DNA from: Oikopleura dioica
Lineage: Eukaryota; Chordata; Appendicularia; Copelata; Oikopleuridae
DNA length: 64,000 nt
Direction: 5' to 3'
Assembly: GCA_907165135.1 (NCBI GenBank)
Contig: OU015566.1
Coordinates: 5,688,157 to 5,752,156, forward strand
The notes below the pieces were generated by a model. It did no database searches. It was given only the letters and a program-made list of their open reading frames with translations, and was not told where the DNA came from. The translations under genes and the position numbers were made by a program. Positions 21,208 to 31,467 of this stretch are shown here, in pieces. Positions within the stretch are counted from its first letter, which is position 1, and every line of letters starts with the position of its first letter.

Positions 21208-22174
21208 ATGGATAAAACTCGGATAAATGCGTTTCTATTAAAATATCTAATGGAAACAGAGCGGCGAAGAACCCTTGACGCTCTCAAAAATGAGCTGCAC
21301 GAAAAGACTTCGAAATCGGAAGGAGTAAAACTGAGTTTTGCCATTCAAAAACCTCCAAAAAGAAAGCCATCATTTGCACCTCCAGCAATTCACAAACGAA
21401 CGAAAAAAGCAAAAATTTCTCGTGATGATTTGGATCCAAAAGGTAGATCAAACGTCCGATAGATTTTTGTGAGATTCTCATTTAGAGAAGAAAATCGAAG
21501 TTCCAGAAGAATTCAAGAAATTGGCAAAAGCTGTTGGTCTCCCAAAAGACCATCTTGAGTTCTTCTACGAGCATCGAGAGAGCTTTCACTGGGAAATGAA
21601 GAAAGACAACCATATCTACTGCACTGGAAGACGTGGCAACTGTAAATTCAACACAACCGTAAAGAAGAACTGTCTTGCCGAGCACATGATTTCTGACCAC
21701 AATCACGGTGAATTCAAATGTCAAGAAGAAAACTGCCAATTTGTTGGTTTCTCGAAGGGAAATCTCAAACGACACAAAGCGCATTTTCACGGAATGGGCA
21801 AAGTCGGTTACAGGCAAAATCGAGTTCTTCAGTGCAAGTATTGCGACTACAGTTCCAGCCAGCAAAAAGTCCTCGACGAGCACCAAGCTGTCCACGAAAA
21901 CACTCTCCAACACTGTGAGTTCTGTACTTATACTTGCGCAACGATGGCCAATCTCAAAAATCATCTCTTCGCGCATTTCAACATTCGACCATTTGAGTGT
22001 GAAATCTGTTCCTCCACTTTTGCCAGTCAGGCAAAACTCAACTACCACAAAAGAGCTCATTTCAACGACTTCTCTTGCAATCATTGCCTTGAAACTTGCC
22101 AGTCGGCGAGTTTACTTTTTAAACATCTGAAAAAATGCAAAGTTCGAATTGAAAAGTATCATGAAAGCCGGTGA
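21208..22174 (+). CDS. LisH plus C2H2 zinc-finger protein, copy 2
   Basis: Exons 21208-21442 and 21486-22174. Same architecture as copy 1: LisH-like N-terminus (INAFLLKYLMETERRRTLDA), a basic linker (IQKPPKRKPS), a conserved GLPKDHLEFFYEHRESFHWE segment, and about six C2H2 fingers. The intron sits at the same place and phase as in copies 1 and 3, proving common origin. The finger region is the most conserved part and the linker the most variable. Tail-to-tail with the DEG/ENaC gene, with 145 nt between stop codons. Confidence 0.85.
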
Positions 22175-22319
22175 AAATATCCGATTTTATTGCAAAAAGT
22201 CAAGCAGATGTGTTGAACAGATCACTTTAGAATGGATTTATGTTGAAAACATCGAATGGTTGAAGTCGTGTTTACTTGTCAGAATTGATTATTTAGCCTT
22301 AATTGTTGTTGAAACTTTC

Positions 22320-25300
22320 TTATTTCCAAACAATGAGAAATATTCTCTTAATTTTTTCACATTTCCTAATGGGAGATTCATCATAAAGAGAAAAATTTCC
22401 ACCACTTTTGCGTCCGTCACTTTTTCTTCCCCAGCACTGCATGCACACAGCAGTTAGTGCTAGAATAAGTCCTAAAACAGCAATGATCCTTATTTACACT
22501 ATCTTCCGAACCTAAGTAAACTAAGACATCGGTGACGAACTTATTCGTAGAGTACGTTGAATGTTCTTCTACGAAAGTAACTTTTTCTAAAAAAAACGGA
22601 TTTTTTATCAAGCGAGTTTTGTTGAGAAAACCTTCAGTTGTACGTAAAACCGCTCTCATGAAATATTGGTCTGTATCTTTCCTTGTATTCGACGGCTCTT
22701 CGTATTGAATGGTGACTGGCTTGAATTCGTAGCTCTGGCAGGCAGGCAGACAGGTTCTGTTCAATGCCCGTGGTTTTTTTACATAGCGCTTGATCCTTTG
22801 CGCGACGCATTTTGCATTGTCAAAGAATGAGCACGCAAATTTTTGGACGAAATCTCTACACAGAGTTTACTCAAGAACAGTCCTGGATGAGTTACCTCTC
22901 TGGAAGATTATGAAGATAATCTGGTTGACAATTGCATTTATCGACTATTTCGCGAATAAGTTGAACCATCTCGCAAGCCGATTTACTGTATGTATCAGAA
23001 GGAGGGACAGAAATGCACTTGGTATACGGAACCCCTAGATAAGAGTTTTTGAAAAGCTTGAAATTGACGATTGAAATCAGCTCAGATTGAAGGGTGAAGG
23101 CCTTTTTTCTTCCTCCATAATATCGGTATAATAATTGTAGTAGAGTTGGAGACCGCGCTTTTCTCCAAACCACCCATAGGTTTCGTCGGACTTGTTCATT
23201 CCCGCCACAAAGTCCAAGTTATGCTCCGATGAATCTTTATTTCCATATTCTGGATAGAGGTCCAATTCGAGACATCGCCCGAGCTTGGTCTTCTTTGTTT
23301 TCCAAAGGTGATCACAATTCAAACTACCGTCGAAAAGGCAATTCTGTATCTCAATATCTGGCTGCGTTTTAACAAAAAAATCATTGAGGTCTATTCGATC
23401 GAATCTTTCCCAGTGCTTCTCATCCCAATAAAGGCTCTCTTCGGACGACCCATAAAATGCTCTAATAAAGTAATTATTCAATGCTTGCCAAGAAACTTAC
23501 TTAAGAATAGAATCGTTGATCTCCGGGTAATATTTTTGCATCTTCCATTTTGAGTGCATCTGGTAAGGGCAAATCGTTATTTTTGGGAAGGTCTTAGGTC
23601 GGATTTATAGCTCCTGATAGATAGAAATATCAAAAGGAGAAAGAAGAATCCCATCACGAAACTTGCTCGACTTCCCTATCAACTAACACCGAAGGATATT
23701 GAAGATAAATTTTCTATAAAGAAATAATGGGACGTGAAAATATAAATTTTTCGTTTTGACAAAATGTCGTAAACGTAACATTTTTCAAAATCTGAAAGTG
23801 CAGGTATGTCGAGCTTGATGTGCCATTTATGAATCTGCAAAAAAATTTTGGGATTTCATTATTATGAAGCGTGGGCGGGGCGATCTAAGAAAAAGTTACG
23901 GACTCGCCTAGGGACCAGGGGTACTTCTTTTTTCGAATTTTCTTTGTGCTTTATTATTCTCTATGATCCAAGGACGCTTCATCTTTTTTTAGATTTAAAA
24001 TTACTCATCGCAATCCAGAAATATTGCGTAATTCATGATTTTCTTGTATAAACTATTAATTTATAACACCTACACTATTTATATTGATTATATCGCCGTC
24101 CTCGGCCAGGATATGGCCACTTAAGGTCGAATTCGGTCAAGTTTGGCCGGAGGACCTCCCGGAGGACCACCCTGATGGAAGACTAATAGCTGGAAGACCA
24201 ATATTTACAAAAGTTAGTGAATAGCTACGGAGGGCCAGTAATTGCCATTTTCGGCTAACTTCGGTCATTTTATGCCGGAGGACCTCCCGGAGGACCACTC
24301 TGGTGGAAGACTAACTGCTGGAAAACCAATATTTATAAAAATTAGTAAATAGCCATGGAGGGCCAGTTTTTGCCATTTTCGGCAAATTTCGCTAATTTTC
24401 TGCCGGAGGACCTCCCGGAGGACGACCCTTGTGGAAGACTAACTAAAAGAAGACCAATATTTATAAGAGGCGTTTTTATTGTAAATAGCCGTGTTATTGC
24501 CAATTCGGGCCGACTACGGTCATTTTGCGCCAAAAATATCTTAAAGGATCTGTTTGCTGGAAAACCTTATATTAAAAACCTGCGAATACTTAATATTAAA
24601 TTAATAAATTGTCTTTTTGCTTCATATATTGAATTTAGTGTGAGACGGGGCCAAGCCACGAGTAGCGGGGCAACCCGCTTATATTAAATTAAATCTTAGA
24701 CAGGGCTCAGCCGACCCAAAGGAGAGGCATGCCCGTTTATTCAATTAAATCCGAGACAGGGCCGACTCAATCCGAAGAGGCGGAAAGCCCGGTATGTTGA
24801 ATTAAGTCTGAGACAAAACCAAGCTGACCCGAAGGGGATGCAAGCCCTGTTTATTCAGTTATATCTGACACGAAGCCAAGTCAACCCGTAGGTGAGGCAA
24901 GCCCCGTATATTCAATTCAATCTAAGACGGGGCAAAGCCGACCCAAAGAGGGCCCAACCGAACCGAAAGGAAGGCAAGCCCTGTATTATCAATTAAATTT
25001 TAGACGGAGCCAAGCCGACCCGAAGGAAAGGTAATCTCCCCATAGATATTTAAGTTTTAGAGTAAGAATACATCCTTATGCGCAGCCTAATTCACTGTAG
25101 ATTTTAAACCAGCTAGTTGCAAACTTAGCCCTTAAATATTATCTCTTCCCTTGCTACAATATATTCTCAATAATACGCTGGTCTAGTTTTGCCCGTCATA
25201 ATTATATTGACGCGCTTTTTTTAAGGTTGGGGTATTTAAATCTCCCACTAACTTCATTTTAGGCCCGGAACACCATATATATTTAGAATCAGTAGGAAAA

Positions 25301-26924
25301 ATCTAGAAACTTGACCGTAACCGATTCTCAAAAATCGTACCCCACTTCTGCTGCTTCACCCAACTCCCCCAGTTGACCTGTTGTGCCGCGCTCCCTTTCG
25401 GTTGGGCCCCGTCTCAGACTGAATTGAATAAACGTGGCAAGCCTCCCCTTCGGGTCGGCTTCTCCCTGTCTCAGACTGAAATAATTATACGGGGCTTGCC
25501 TCCTCTTTGGGTCGGCTTTGCCCCGTCTTAGATTGAATTGAATATACGGGGCTTGCCTCACCTACGGGTTGACTTGGCTTCGTGTCAGATATAACTGAAT
25601 AAACAGGGCTTGCATCCCCTTCGGGTCAGCTTGGTTTTGTCTCAGACTTAATTCAACATACCGGGCTTTCCGCCTCTTCGGATTGAGTCGGCCCTGTCTC
25701 GGATTTAATTGAATAAACGGGCATGCCTCTCCTTTGGGTCGGCTGAGCCCTGTCTAAGATTTAATTTAATATAAGCGGGTTGCCCCGCTACTCGTGGCTT
25801 GGCCCCGTCTCACACTAAATTCAATATATGAAGCAAAAAGACAATTTATTAATTTAATATTAAGTATTCGCAGGTTTTTAATATAAGGTTTTCCAGCAAA
25901 CAGATCCTTTAAGATATTTTTGGCGCAAAATGACCGTAGTCGGCCCGAATTGGCAATAACACGGCTATTTACAATAAAAACGCCTCTTATAAATATTGGT
26001 CTTCTTTTAGTTAGTCTTCCACAAGGGTCGTCCTCCGGGAGGTCCTCCGGCAGAAAATTAGCGAGATTTGCCGAAAATGGCAAAAACTGGCCCTCCATGG
26101 CTATTTACTAATTTTTATAAATATTGGTTTTCCAGCAGTTAGTCTTCCACCAGAGTGGTCCTCCGGGAGGTCCTCCGGCATAAAATGACCGAAGTTAGCC
26201 GAAAATGGCAATTACTGGCCCTCCGTAGCTATTCACTAACTTTTGTAAATATTGGTCTTCCAGCTATTAGTCTTCCATCAGGGTGGTCCTCCGGGAGGTC
26301 CTCCGGCCAAACTTGACCGAATTCGACCTTAAGTGGCCATATCCTGGCCGAGGACGGCGATATAATCAATATAAATAGTGTAGGTGTTATAAATTAATAG
26401 TTTATACAAGAAAATCATGAATTACGCAATATTTCTGGATTGCGATGAGTAATTTTAAATCTAAAAAAAGATGAAGCGTCCTTGGATCATAGAGAATAAT
26501 AAAGCACAAAGAAAATTCGAAAAAAGAAGTACCCCTGGTCCCTAGGCGAGTCCGTAACTTTTTCTTAGATCGCCCCGCCCACGCTTCATAATAATGAAAT
26601 CCCAAAATTTTTTTGCAGATTCATAAATGGCACATCAAGCTCGACATACCTGCACTTTCAGATTTTGAAAAATGTTACGTTTACGACATTTTGTCAAAAC
26701 CGAAAATTTATATTTTCACGTCCCAATGCATAAGTTTCAGCTCAAAAATGATTTTAACTTACAATGGCACTGCGAGTCATCATGGCTAGATAAAAGACGA
26801 TAAGGCAGTAGATAGCCAGCATCACTAGCTTGCATCTTTTCCCCAAAGAAAAGCTCTTTATCATACTCAGAATACTATCATACCAGTAGTCGCCTAGGGT
26901 CGGACTCCTTAACAGTTTCCCCAT
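22320..26924 (-). CDS. DEG/ENaC-family (amiloride-sensitive type) cation channel subunit
   Basis: Exons (-): 26763-26924 (or ATG at 26864), 23501-23559, 22896-23461, 22541-22855, 22320-22488. Exon 1 carries transmembrane helix 1 (CKLVMLAIYCLIVFYLAMM). The ectodomain shows the family's Cys pattern: NCLFDGSLNCDHLW, VPYTKCISVPPSDTYSKSAC, DKCNCQPDYL, FACSFFDNAKC, RTCLPACQSYEF. Helix 2 (IIAVLGLILALTAVCMQCW) is read after a 52-nt GT-AG intron (22489-22540). These trimeric channels pass Na+ across the plasma membrane; the usual GxS selectivity motif before helix 2 is not clear, so the pore is divergent. Exon 3 changes frame near a T6 run at 23103-23108: either one base is missing or a 35-nt GA-AG intron lies there. 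Intron 1 spans 3.2 kb because of a palindromic insertion, and the most upstream in-frame ATG lies inside a transposon. Confidence 0.78.
24146..24529 (+). repeat. three tandem copies of a 128-bp unit in the left arm
   Basis: The motif GCCGGAGGACCTCCCGGAGG starts at 24146, 24274 and 24402, exactly 128 bp apart, each followed by GGAAGACTAA and CCAATATTTA segments. The same array occurs inverted in the right arm at about 25924-26307. Confidence 0.85.
24640..25045 (+). repeat. degenerate tandem repeat of about 57 bp
   Basis: About seven copies of a 57-bp unit (consensus pieces GAGACGGGGCCAAGCCGACC, GGCAAGCCCCGT, TTCAATTAAATCT). The inverted counterpart in the other arm and part of the centre covers about 25390-25815. 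Confidence 0.75.
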
Positions 26925-27371
26925 AAGGATTAAGGAAAGGAAAGTTTTCTGGCCAAAACCTACTAAGGATTAAGGAAAGGAAATTTTTCCGGGCAGAATG
27001 CAAAAAGGATTAAGGAAAGGGTTTTTCGAAAATTCAAAAATATTAAGGAAAAGGGTTTCAGAAAGGATTTTTCGCAATTTTTCTTGATAAAATCAAACCC
27101 AATTTTAGTACAAAAAATTTGTTGCAGTCAAAAATGGACTGAAAAATTCTTATGGCGTGAAAATTTGGCGAAATATCCTTTCTAAAACCCTGAATCTGAA
27201 AGGATTTAAGGGAAAATTATCAAGGATTTTTTTTCCTTGATAAATGCCCGGAAAGGATAAAGGAAAGAGTTTTCCCTGTTGCAAAAGTCAAAAAGGATTA
27301 AGGAAAAATTAAGGATTAAGGAAAAAGGATCCTTAAAAAGGGTTAAAAAAAGGAAAGGAGTCCGACCCTAG
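26894..27371. mobile_element. 478-bp hAT-like MITE with an 8-bp target-site duplication
   Basis: 15-bp terminal inverted repeats CTAGGGTCGGACTCC (26894-26908 and inverted at 27357-27371) are flanked by the direct 8-bp repeat GTAGTCGC (26886-26893 and 27372-27379). An 8-bp duplication is typical of hAT transposons. The interior has no ORF and consists of AAGGATTAAGGAAAGG-type repeats. It is inserted at the 5' end of the DEG/ENaC coding region. Confidence 0.85.
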
Positions 27372-27570
27372 GTAGTCGCCCATCCCATATGGAATATTTT
27401 CTCTGATGTTTCTCCTTCAGCGCTTGTCTTTGAAAAAGGTTCAGGGCGCGCGAACCTCTACTGTATTATTAAAACTACTGTATAATTTCCTCAGCATATC
27501 TGTATTATACTCTCTTATAACGATGCCTAAAAGCGAGCTCTGTCAGATTTATTGACTGTATCAGTTTAGT

Positions 27571-28556
27571 ATGGACCGAAATCGCATAAATGCATTTCTA
27601 TTGACATTCCTGAGGGAAACGGGGCGAAAAGAAACCTTAAATGTACTCAAAAATGAACTACAAGAAGATAAAAAAGAAGAGAACACAATATCGGCGAGAG
27701 TAAAACTAAGTTTTACCATTCAAAGACCTCCGAAAAGAAAGCCATTGCTCGAAGTTCCAGTTATCAAAGAACGAGCGAAAAAAGCAAAAATTGCCAGTGA
27801 TGACCCCCAAGTAACAGGTTTTGATTACACTAGTATCTCACGAAAAACATTCCTTTAGAGAAGATAGAAAAAATTCCGAAAGAATTCAAGAAGCTAGCGA
27901 AAGCCGTTGGTCTCCCAAAAAGCCACCTGGACTTTTTCTACAAGCATCGAGACAGCTTTCATTGGGAAATGAAGAAAGACAACAATATCTACTGCACTGG
28001 CAAGCGCGGCAACTGTAAATTCAAGACAAAAGTAAAGAAGAACTGCCTTTTCGATCACATGATTTCCGTCCACAATCACGGCGAGTTCAAATGCAAGCAA
28101 GAGAACTGCGAATACGTCGGCTACTCCCAGACAAATCTGAAAATGCACGTCGCCCAATTCCACGGTATCGGAAAATTCGGCTCCAATCGAAACAGAGGAT
28201 TTCCATGCTCCTTTTAAACTTGTGATTACGCCGCTACTAGTGCTGCCGATCTTCAAAAGCACCAAGCTGTTCATAAAAATATCCTTCTCCGTTGCGAATT
28301 CTGTACTTACAGTTCTACGAATATGAAAAACTTAGATTTCCACATGCTTGTTCATTTCCGCATCCTAAACTTTCAATGTGATCTCTGTCCATCCAAGTTT
28401 TCCCGTAAGCTCGATTTGAATCGACATAAGGAAATCCACACTCAAGAATCTCGTGACTGCAATTACTGCCATGCAGGATTTCCGAAACGGCATTTGCTTC
28501 AGAAACACCTTTTGACTTGTGAGACTCGGCTTAGATTTTACAAGGAATATCACTGA
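27571..28556 (+). CDS. LisH plus C2H2 zinc-finger protein, copy 3, with an in-frame stop
   Basis: Exons 27571-27817 and 27859-28556 follow the paralogues' exon structure. It has the LisH-like start (INAFLLTFLRETGRKETL), the GLPKSHLDFFYKHRDSFHWE block and the first fingers. A TAA at 28215-28217 interrupts the fourth finger, where an amino-acid codon stands in the paralogues. The same frame then stays open for the remaining fingers (CEFCTYSSTNMKNLDFHMLV to CNYCHAGFPKRHLLQKH) up to a natural stop at 28554. It is either a recent nonsense mutation making a pseudogene or truncated protein, stop-codon readthrough, or a sequence error. Confidence 0.65.
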
Positions 28557-28633
28557 ATATCCGTCAGCCAATAAGAATTTGATCTTATACTGATACCACG
28601 GTGTAGACTCATAAATCAGCAAGATGTTTTAAG

Positions 28634-29580
28634 ATGGGCCGTCGAGAACGAGACGAGGATAAATACTACGGAAGAAGCGAAAGAGATCGAGAAAGAAGAA
28701 AACGAAGCAGATCAAGGGATCGAAGTCGAGACAGAGATCGTCGAAAGCGATCACGTGATCGGTCGAGATCTCGAGATCGTCGACGAGATCAAGGCAGAGG
28801 AAGGCAAAATGGGCAAAACAAAGAAAAGAGCTTGAAAAATCAAGCAAATCATCCGCCAGTCAGGTATTTTTGCAGATTCTTCTGTCTCATATTTTCTCAA
28901 AGACCGCCAAACAAATCCCTCTTTATTCGCCCTCTCCAGCCAAATATCTCTCCAGAACAAATCGCCCCGTTCTTCCAAGACTTTGGCGAAATTCGCGACA
29001 TTCATATTCCAATTGATTTCAAAACGCAGAAAATGCGAGGTTTTTGCTACGTCGAGTTCGAGGAACTTGGCGACGCTGAAGTGGCGAGAGAGCACTACAA
29101 CAATCCCGACAATAAGCTTGAAATTGGCGGGAAACAGCTATCGGTTCAATATGCTTTTGGTGATCGAAAAAGTAAGACTGAAGTAGTTCGTTTGTTAATC
29201 TATTAAAAATTTTCTAGCGCCCGGTCAGATGAAGGGTCAAAAAGAGGCTTCAGCGTTGTTGAACGAAATCAAAGTTATTCAATTGAAATTCAGGTGATTC
29301 AGAATCTTCTGACTGCATTTTTACTGCTTGTTTCAGGCGAGAACAGCGCGATAAAAGACGACGATCAAGGGAAAGAAGAGCCGCTGCTGGACTGCCTCCA
29401 ACAACAAGTGACGAAGATACCAGGTTCAAAATACTCCCTCATCAGAGTATTATTCGTTTTTCTAGTGATGAAGAATACATTCTCGAAGAACGAAAAGGCC
29501 GAAAACGAGGCCTCTTCGACCAAGACACCTTCGTGCGTCGAAGAAAGAGATCCCGTAGCCGAGATCGTTTTAAAACATAA
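28634..29580 (+). CDS. SR-family splicing factor, SRSF10-like
   Basis: Exons: 28634-28863, 28903-29171, 29218-29293, 29337-29423, 29466-29580; introns 39-46 nt, GT-AG; 258 residues. An Arg/Ser/Asp-rich N-terminus (RSRSRDRSRDRDRRKRSRD) is followed by one RRM with RNP2 (SLFIRPL) and RNP1 (MRGFCYVEF), then FGDRKTPGQMKG. That last segment, restored across intron 2, is the best sign of SRSF10/SRSF12 (GDRKTP-QMK). A second basic Arg/Ser-rich region ends the protein. Such proteins bind exonic RNA and regulate splice-site choice in the nucleus. Two flanking RS regions also recall Tra2, but the RRM fits SRSF10 better. Confidence 0.85.
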
Positions 29581-29738
29581 TTTCTTAGATTGCTGTTTTA
29601 CTACTGCCTCTGTTCCTTTAAAATTTCTCTCTGTGTAAACGGAAAACATTTCAAAAACTTCAACAATATATCATCAATCAAAAATTAAGAGTCTGAAAAA
29701 GGGGCTGATCGGAGGAGAGAATCCTCGGCAGATGCATC

Positions 29739-31303
29739 ATGCAGTACGTTAATCATGAATACTATCACGTGATACTTGAGCCTACTCCCACTCCAGATAC
29801 TGAAGTAAACGAGCCCGAAGCAAGGGAGACTGTGGAGTCAGAAGAAAACAAAGAAAAATACTACGTCCCGACTCGTTTTCCCAATGAGGAGCTTTCAAAA
29901 GAAGCCATGCGGAAGTACATCGCAGATCCTTGCAACACAACACTCGTTATCAAACACCCAAAAGTCGCCCAAAAGTCATATGGGCGGGAAAGACGACTCA
30001 TTTGCCCACCCCCGATAATTTCTCTCGAAGGGGAGGGCTGGAAACTCAAGCAAAAGGAGATTCACGACAGAGCCGACTACAAAGACGGAGATGAAGAAAT
30101 TTTCGCGTTCATCGGCATTGATAGCGATTATCAACAACTATACTTTGGAAAAAATGACTTTTCTGTAGCTCGAACGCTTTCTGTTACCGAAACGGAAAAG
30201 AGGAGCTGCGGAAGCACCGCCAAACGTGACTTCACACTGAATTTGAAAATGTTTTTCGGGAATGGAGAAAGCTTGGGCAATTTCGAGTCCCTACCAATGT
30301 CCGTGATCGCCAAGCCGTCAAAGAAAAGAAAGGTTGCAAGAATGTCAATTTCTCCATTCTTGGCGGTGCCAAAGTGGCCCTATTCAATCGTCAAAGATCT
30401 CAGACGCTCAGAACAAAATATCTTCGCGCAGAAGGGGAAAAAATCCTCGCATCTTCAGAAAAATGGGGCTCTTTTTACATCTATGTGGTGCCGTATGATC
30501 AAGCCGAAAGCGAGGAATTCAAAGCCGAAGAGGGGATTATCCACTACGGGAATACTGTAAAGCTGGTCTGCACAGAAACAAGCATGGCACTGCCCTTGGC
30601 AATCATAGGCAGAGTTGACGGTACACAGGCTCTGCTTGATGAAGACGATCCTGTTTCCGAGCTTCAGAAATGCTGTTTCCGTTTCAGAGACAATCCTATG
30701 CACTACCTTGCTGTCCAAGGTGAAAAGATCGTCCAGCATGTTGCTGTGCCCGTCTTAGGAGACCATCGAAGACACATCATTCCCGAAAACTGCGTTCTGA
30801 CGATTATATCGACGCATCAAGAAAAATACACCTTTTGCGATACTTCCTCCGCCGCCGACTTTTCATTGCCGCATCCAGTTATCCAAAAAGTCCTGCTCGA
30901 TGCCTCAAGAGGAAATGCCTGCTTGGATCTACTCGGGAAAAACTTCAGTTCGACTTTGAAGGTTTGGTTTGGCGATTGCGAGGCGAAGACAATCATTCAA
31001 TCGGATACGAACATCATCGCAATGGTACCTGACAGGAAGTTGGTCCAGCCCGATTTGAGCCCCGAAATGGCAAAAGAAAAGCTAGATGTTCCGATCAGTC
31101 TTGTTCGTTTCGATGGAGTGATCTTCCCCTACGAAGAATTCCACTTCACTTATTGCCCCGAAACTGACGAAACTTCGGGTGCACCTGTCGTCGACAATCC
31201 AAGCCCGAAGCGAGCAAAAATCGACGAAAATCCCACTCTCGACACAGAAAACAACCCCTTAGCCGCGATCCAACCTAGTTCACCGACCAAAACTGACACT
31301 TAG
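29739..31303 (+). CDS. RBPJ: RBPJ / Suppressor of Hairless (CSL), Notch transcription effector, with a frameshift
   Basis: Two overlapping frames give one CSL protein: 29739 to about 30330 in one frame and about 30326-31303 in the frame one base back. It contains the N-terminal Rel-like domain (MRKYI..LVIKHPKVAQKSYGRERR; CPPPIISL), the beta-trefoil domain (GGAKVALFNRQRSQTLRTKY; IHYGNTVKLVC; ALLDEDDPVSELQKC), and the C-terminal Ig/IPT domain (LDLLGKNFSSTLKVWFGDCE). CSL binds DNA and switches Notch target genes on or off. Homology is continuous across the break (KPSKK then CKNVNFSILGGAKVALF), with no room for an intron, so a single missing A in the AAGAAAAGAAAGG run at about 30321-30333 is the simplest explanation. 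Confidence 0.93.
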
Positions 31304-31467
31304 CTGTTCTTTTTTCAACTGCCTCTCTTCGTACTGCCTCTTTGCTGTACTTACTCTTACGTTCCAGTTTCCCTCTACTGAAGTCTGATGCAAATCTTTT
31401 ATTGGAAATACTCAAAAATGAAAAACAATATTAATTTCTTTCTCTCATTCAGGCAAAGCATGAAAAT

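Larger units (their letters stand above)
23728..26725. mobile_element. 3-kb near-perfect palindromic element in intron 1 of the DEG/ENaC gene
   Basis: Arms 23728-24951 and 25502-26725 (about 1,224 bp each) are inverted copies with constant mirror coordinates (positions sum to 50,453), hence no indels; the few mismatches I saw leave them over 99% identical. The 550-bp centre is partly made of degenerate copies of the same repeats. Ends read TGGGACGTG..CACGTCCCA, with AAT on both outer sides (a possible 3-bp target duplication). No transposase-like ORF; the mirrored 110-aa ORFs look spurious. It resembles a foldback or large non-autonomous element. Confidence 0.85.

Noticed and set aside
22488-22541. 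Missing second membrane helix in the DEG/ENaC gene due to a frameshift
   Set aside because: A 52-nt GT-AG intron (22489-22540) joins STNK to IIAVLGLILAL in phase.
24640-25815. CRISPR-like array
   Set aside because: Repeats are degenerate, directly adjacent without unique spacers, and lie in a eukaryotic intron.
23848-26605. Mirrored ORFs of 67 and 110 residues in the palindrome
   Set aside because: They are low-complexity translations of tandem repeats, occur as exact mirror copies, and show no known domain.
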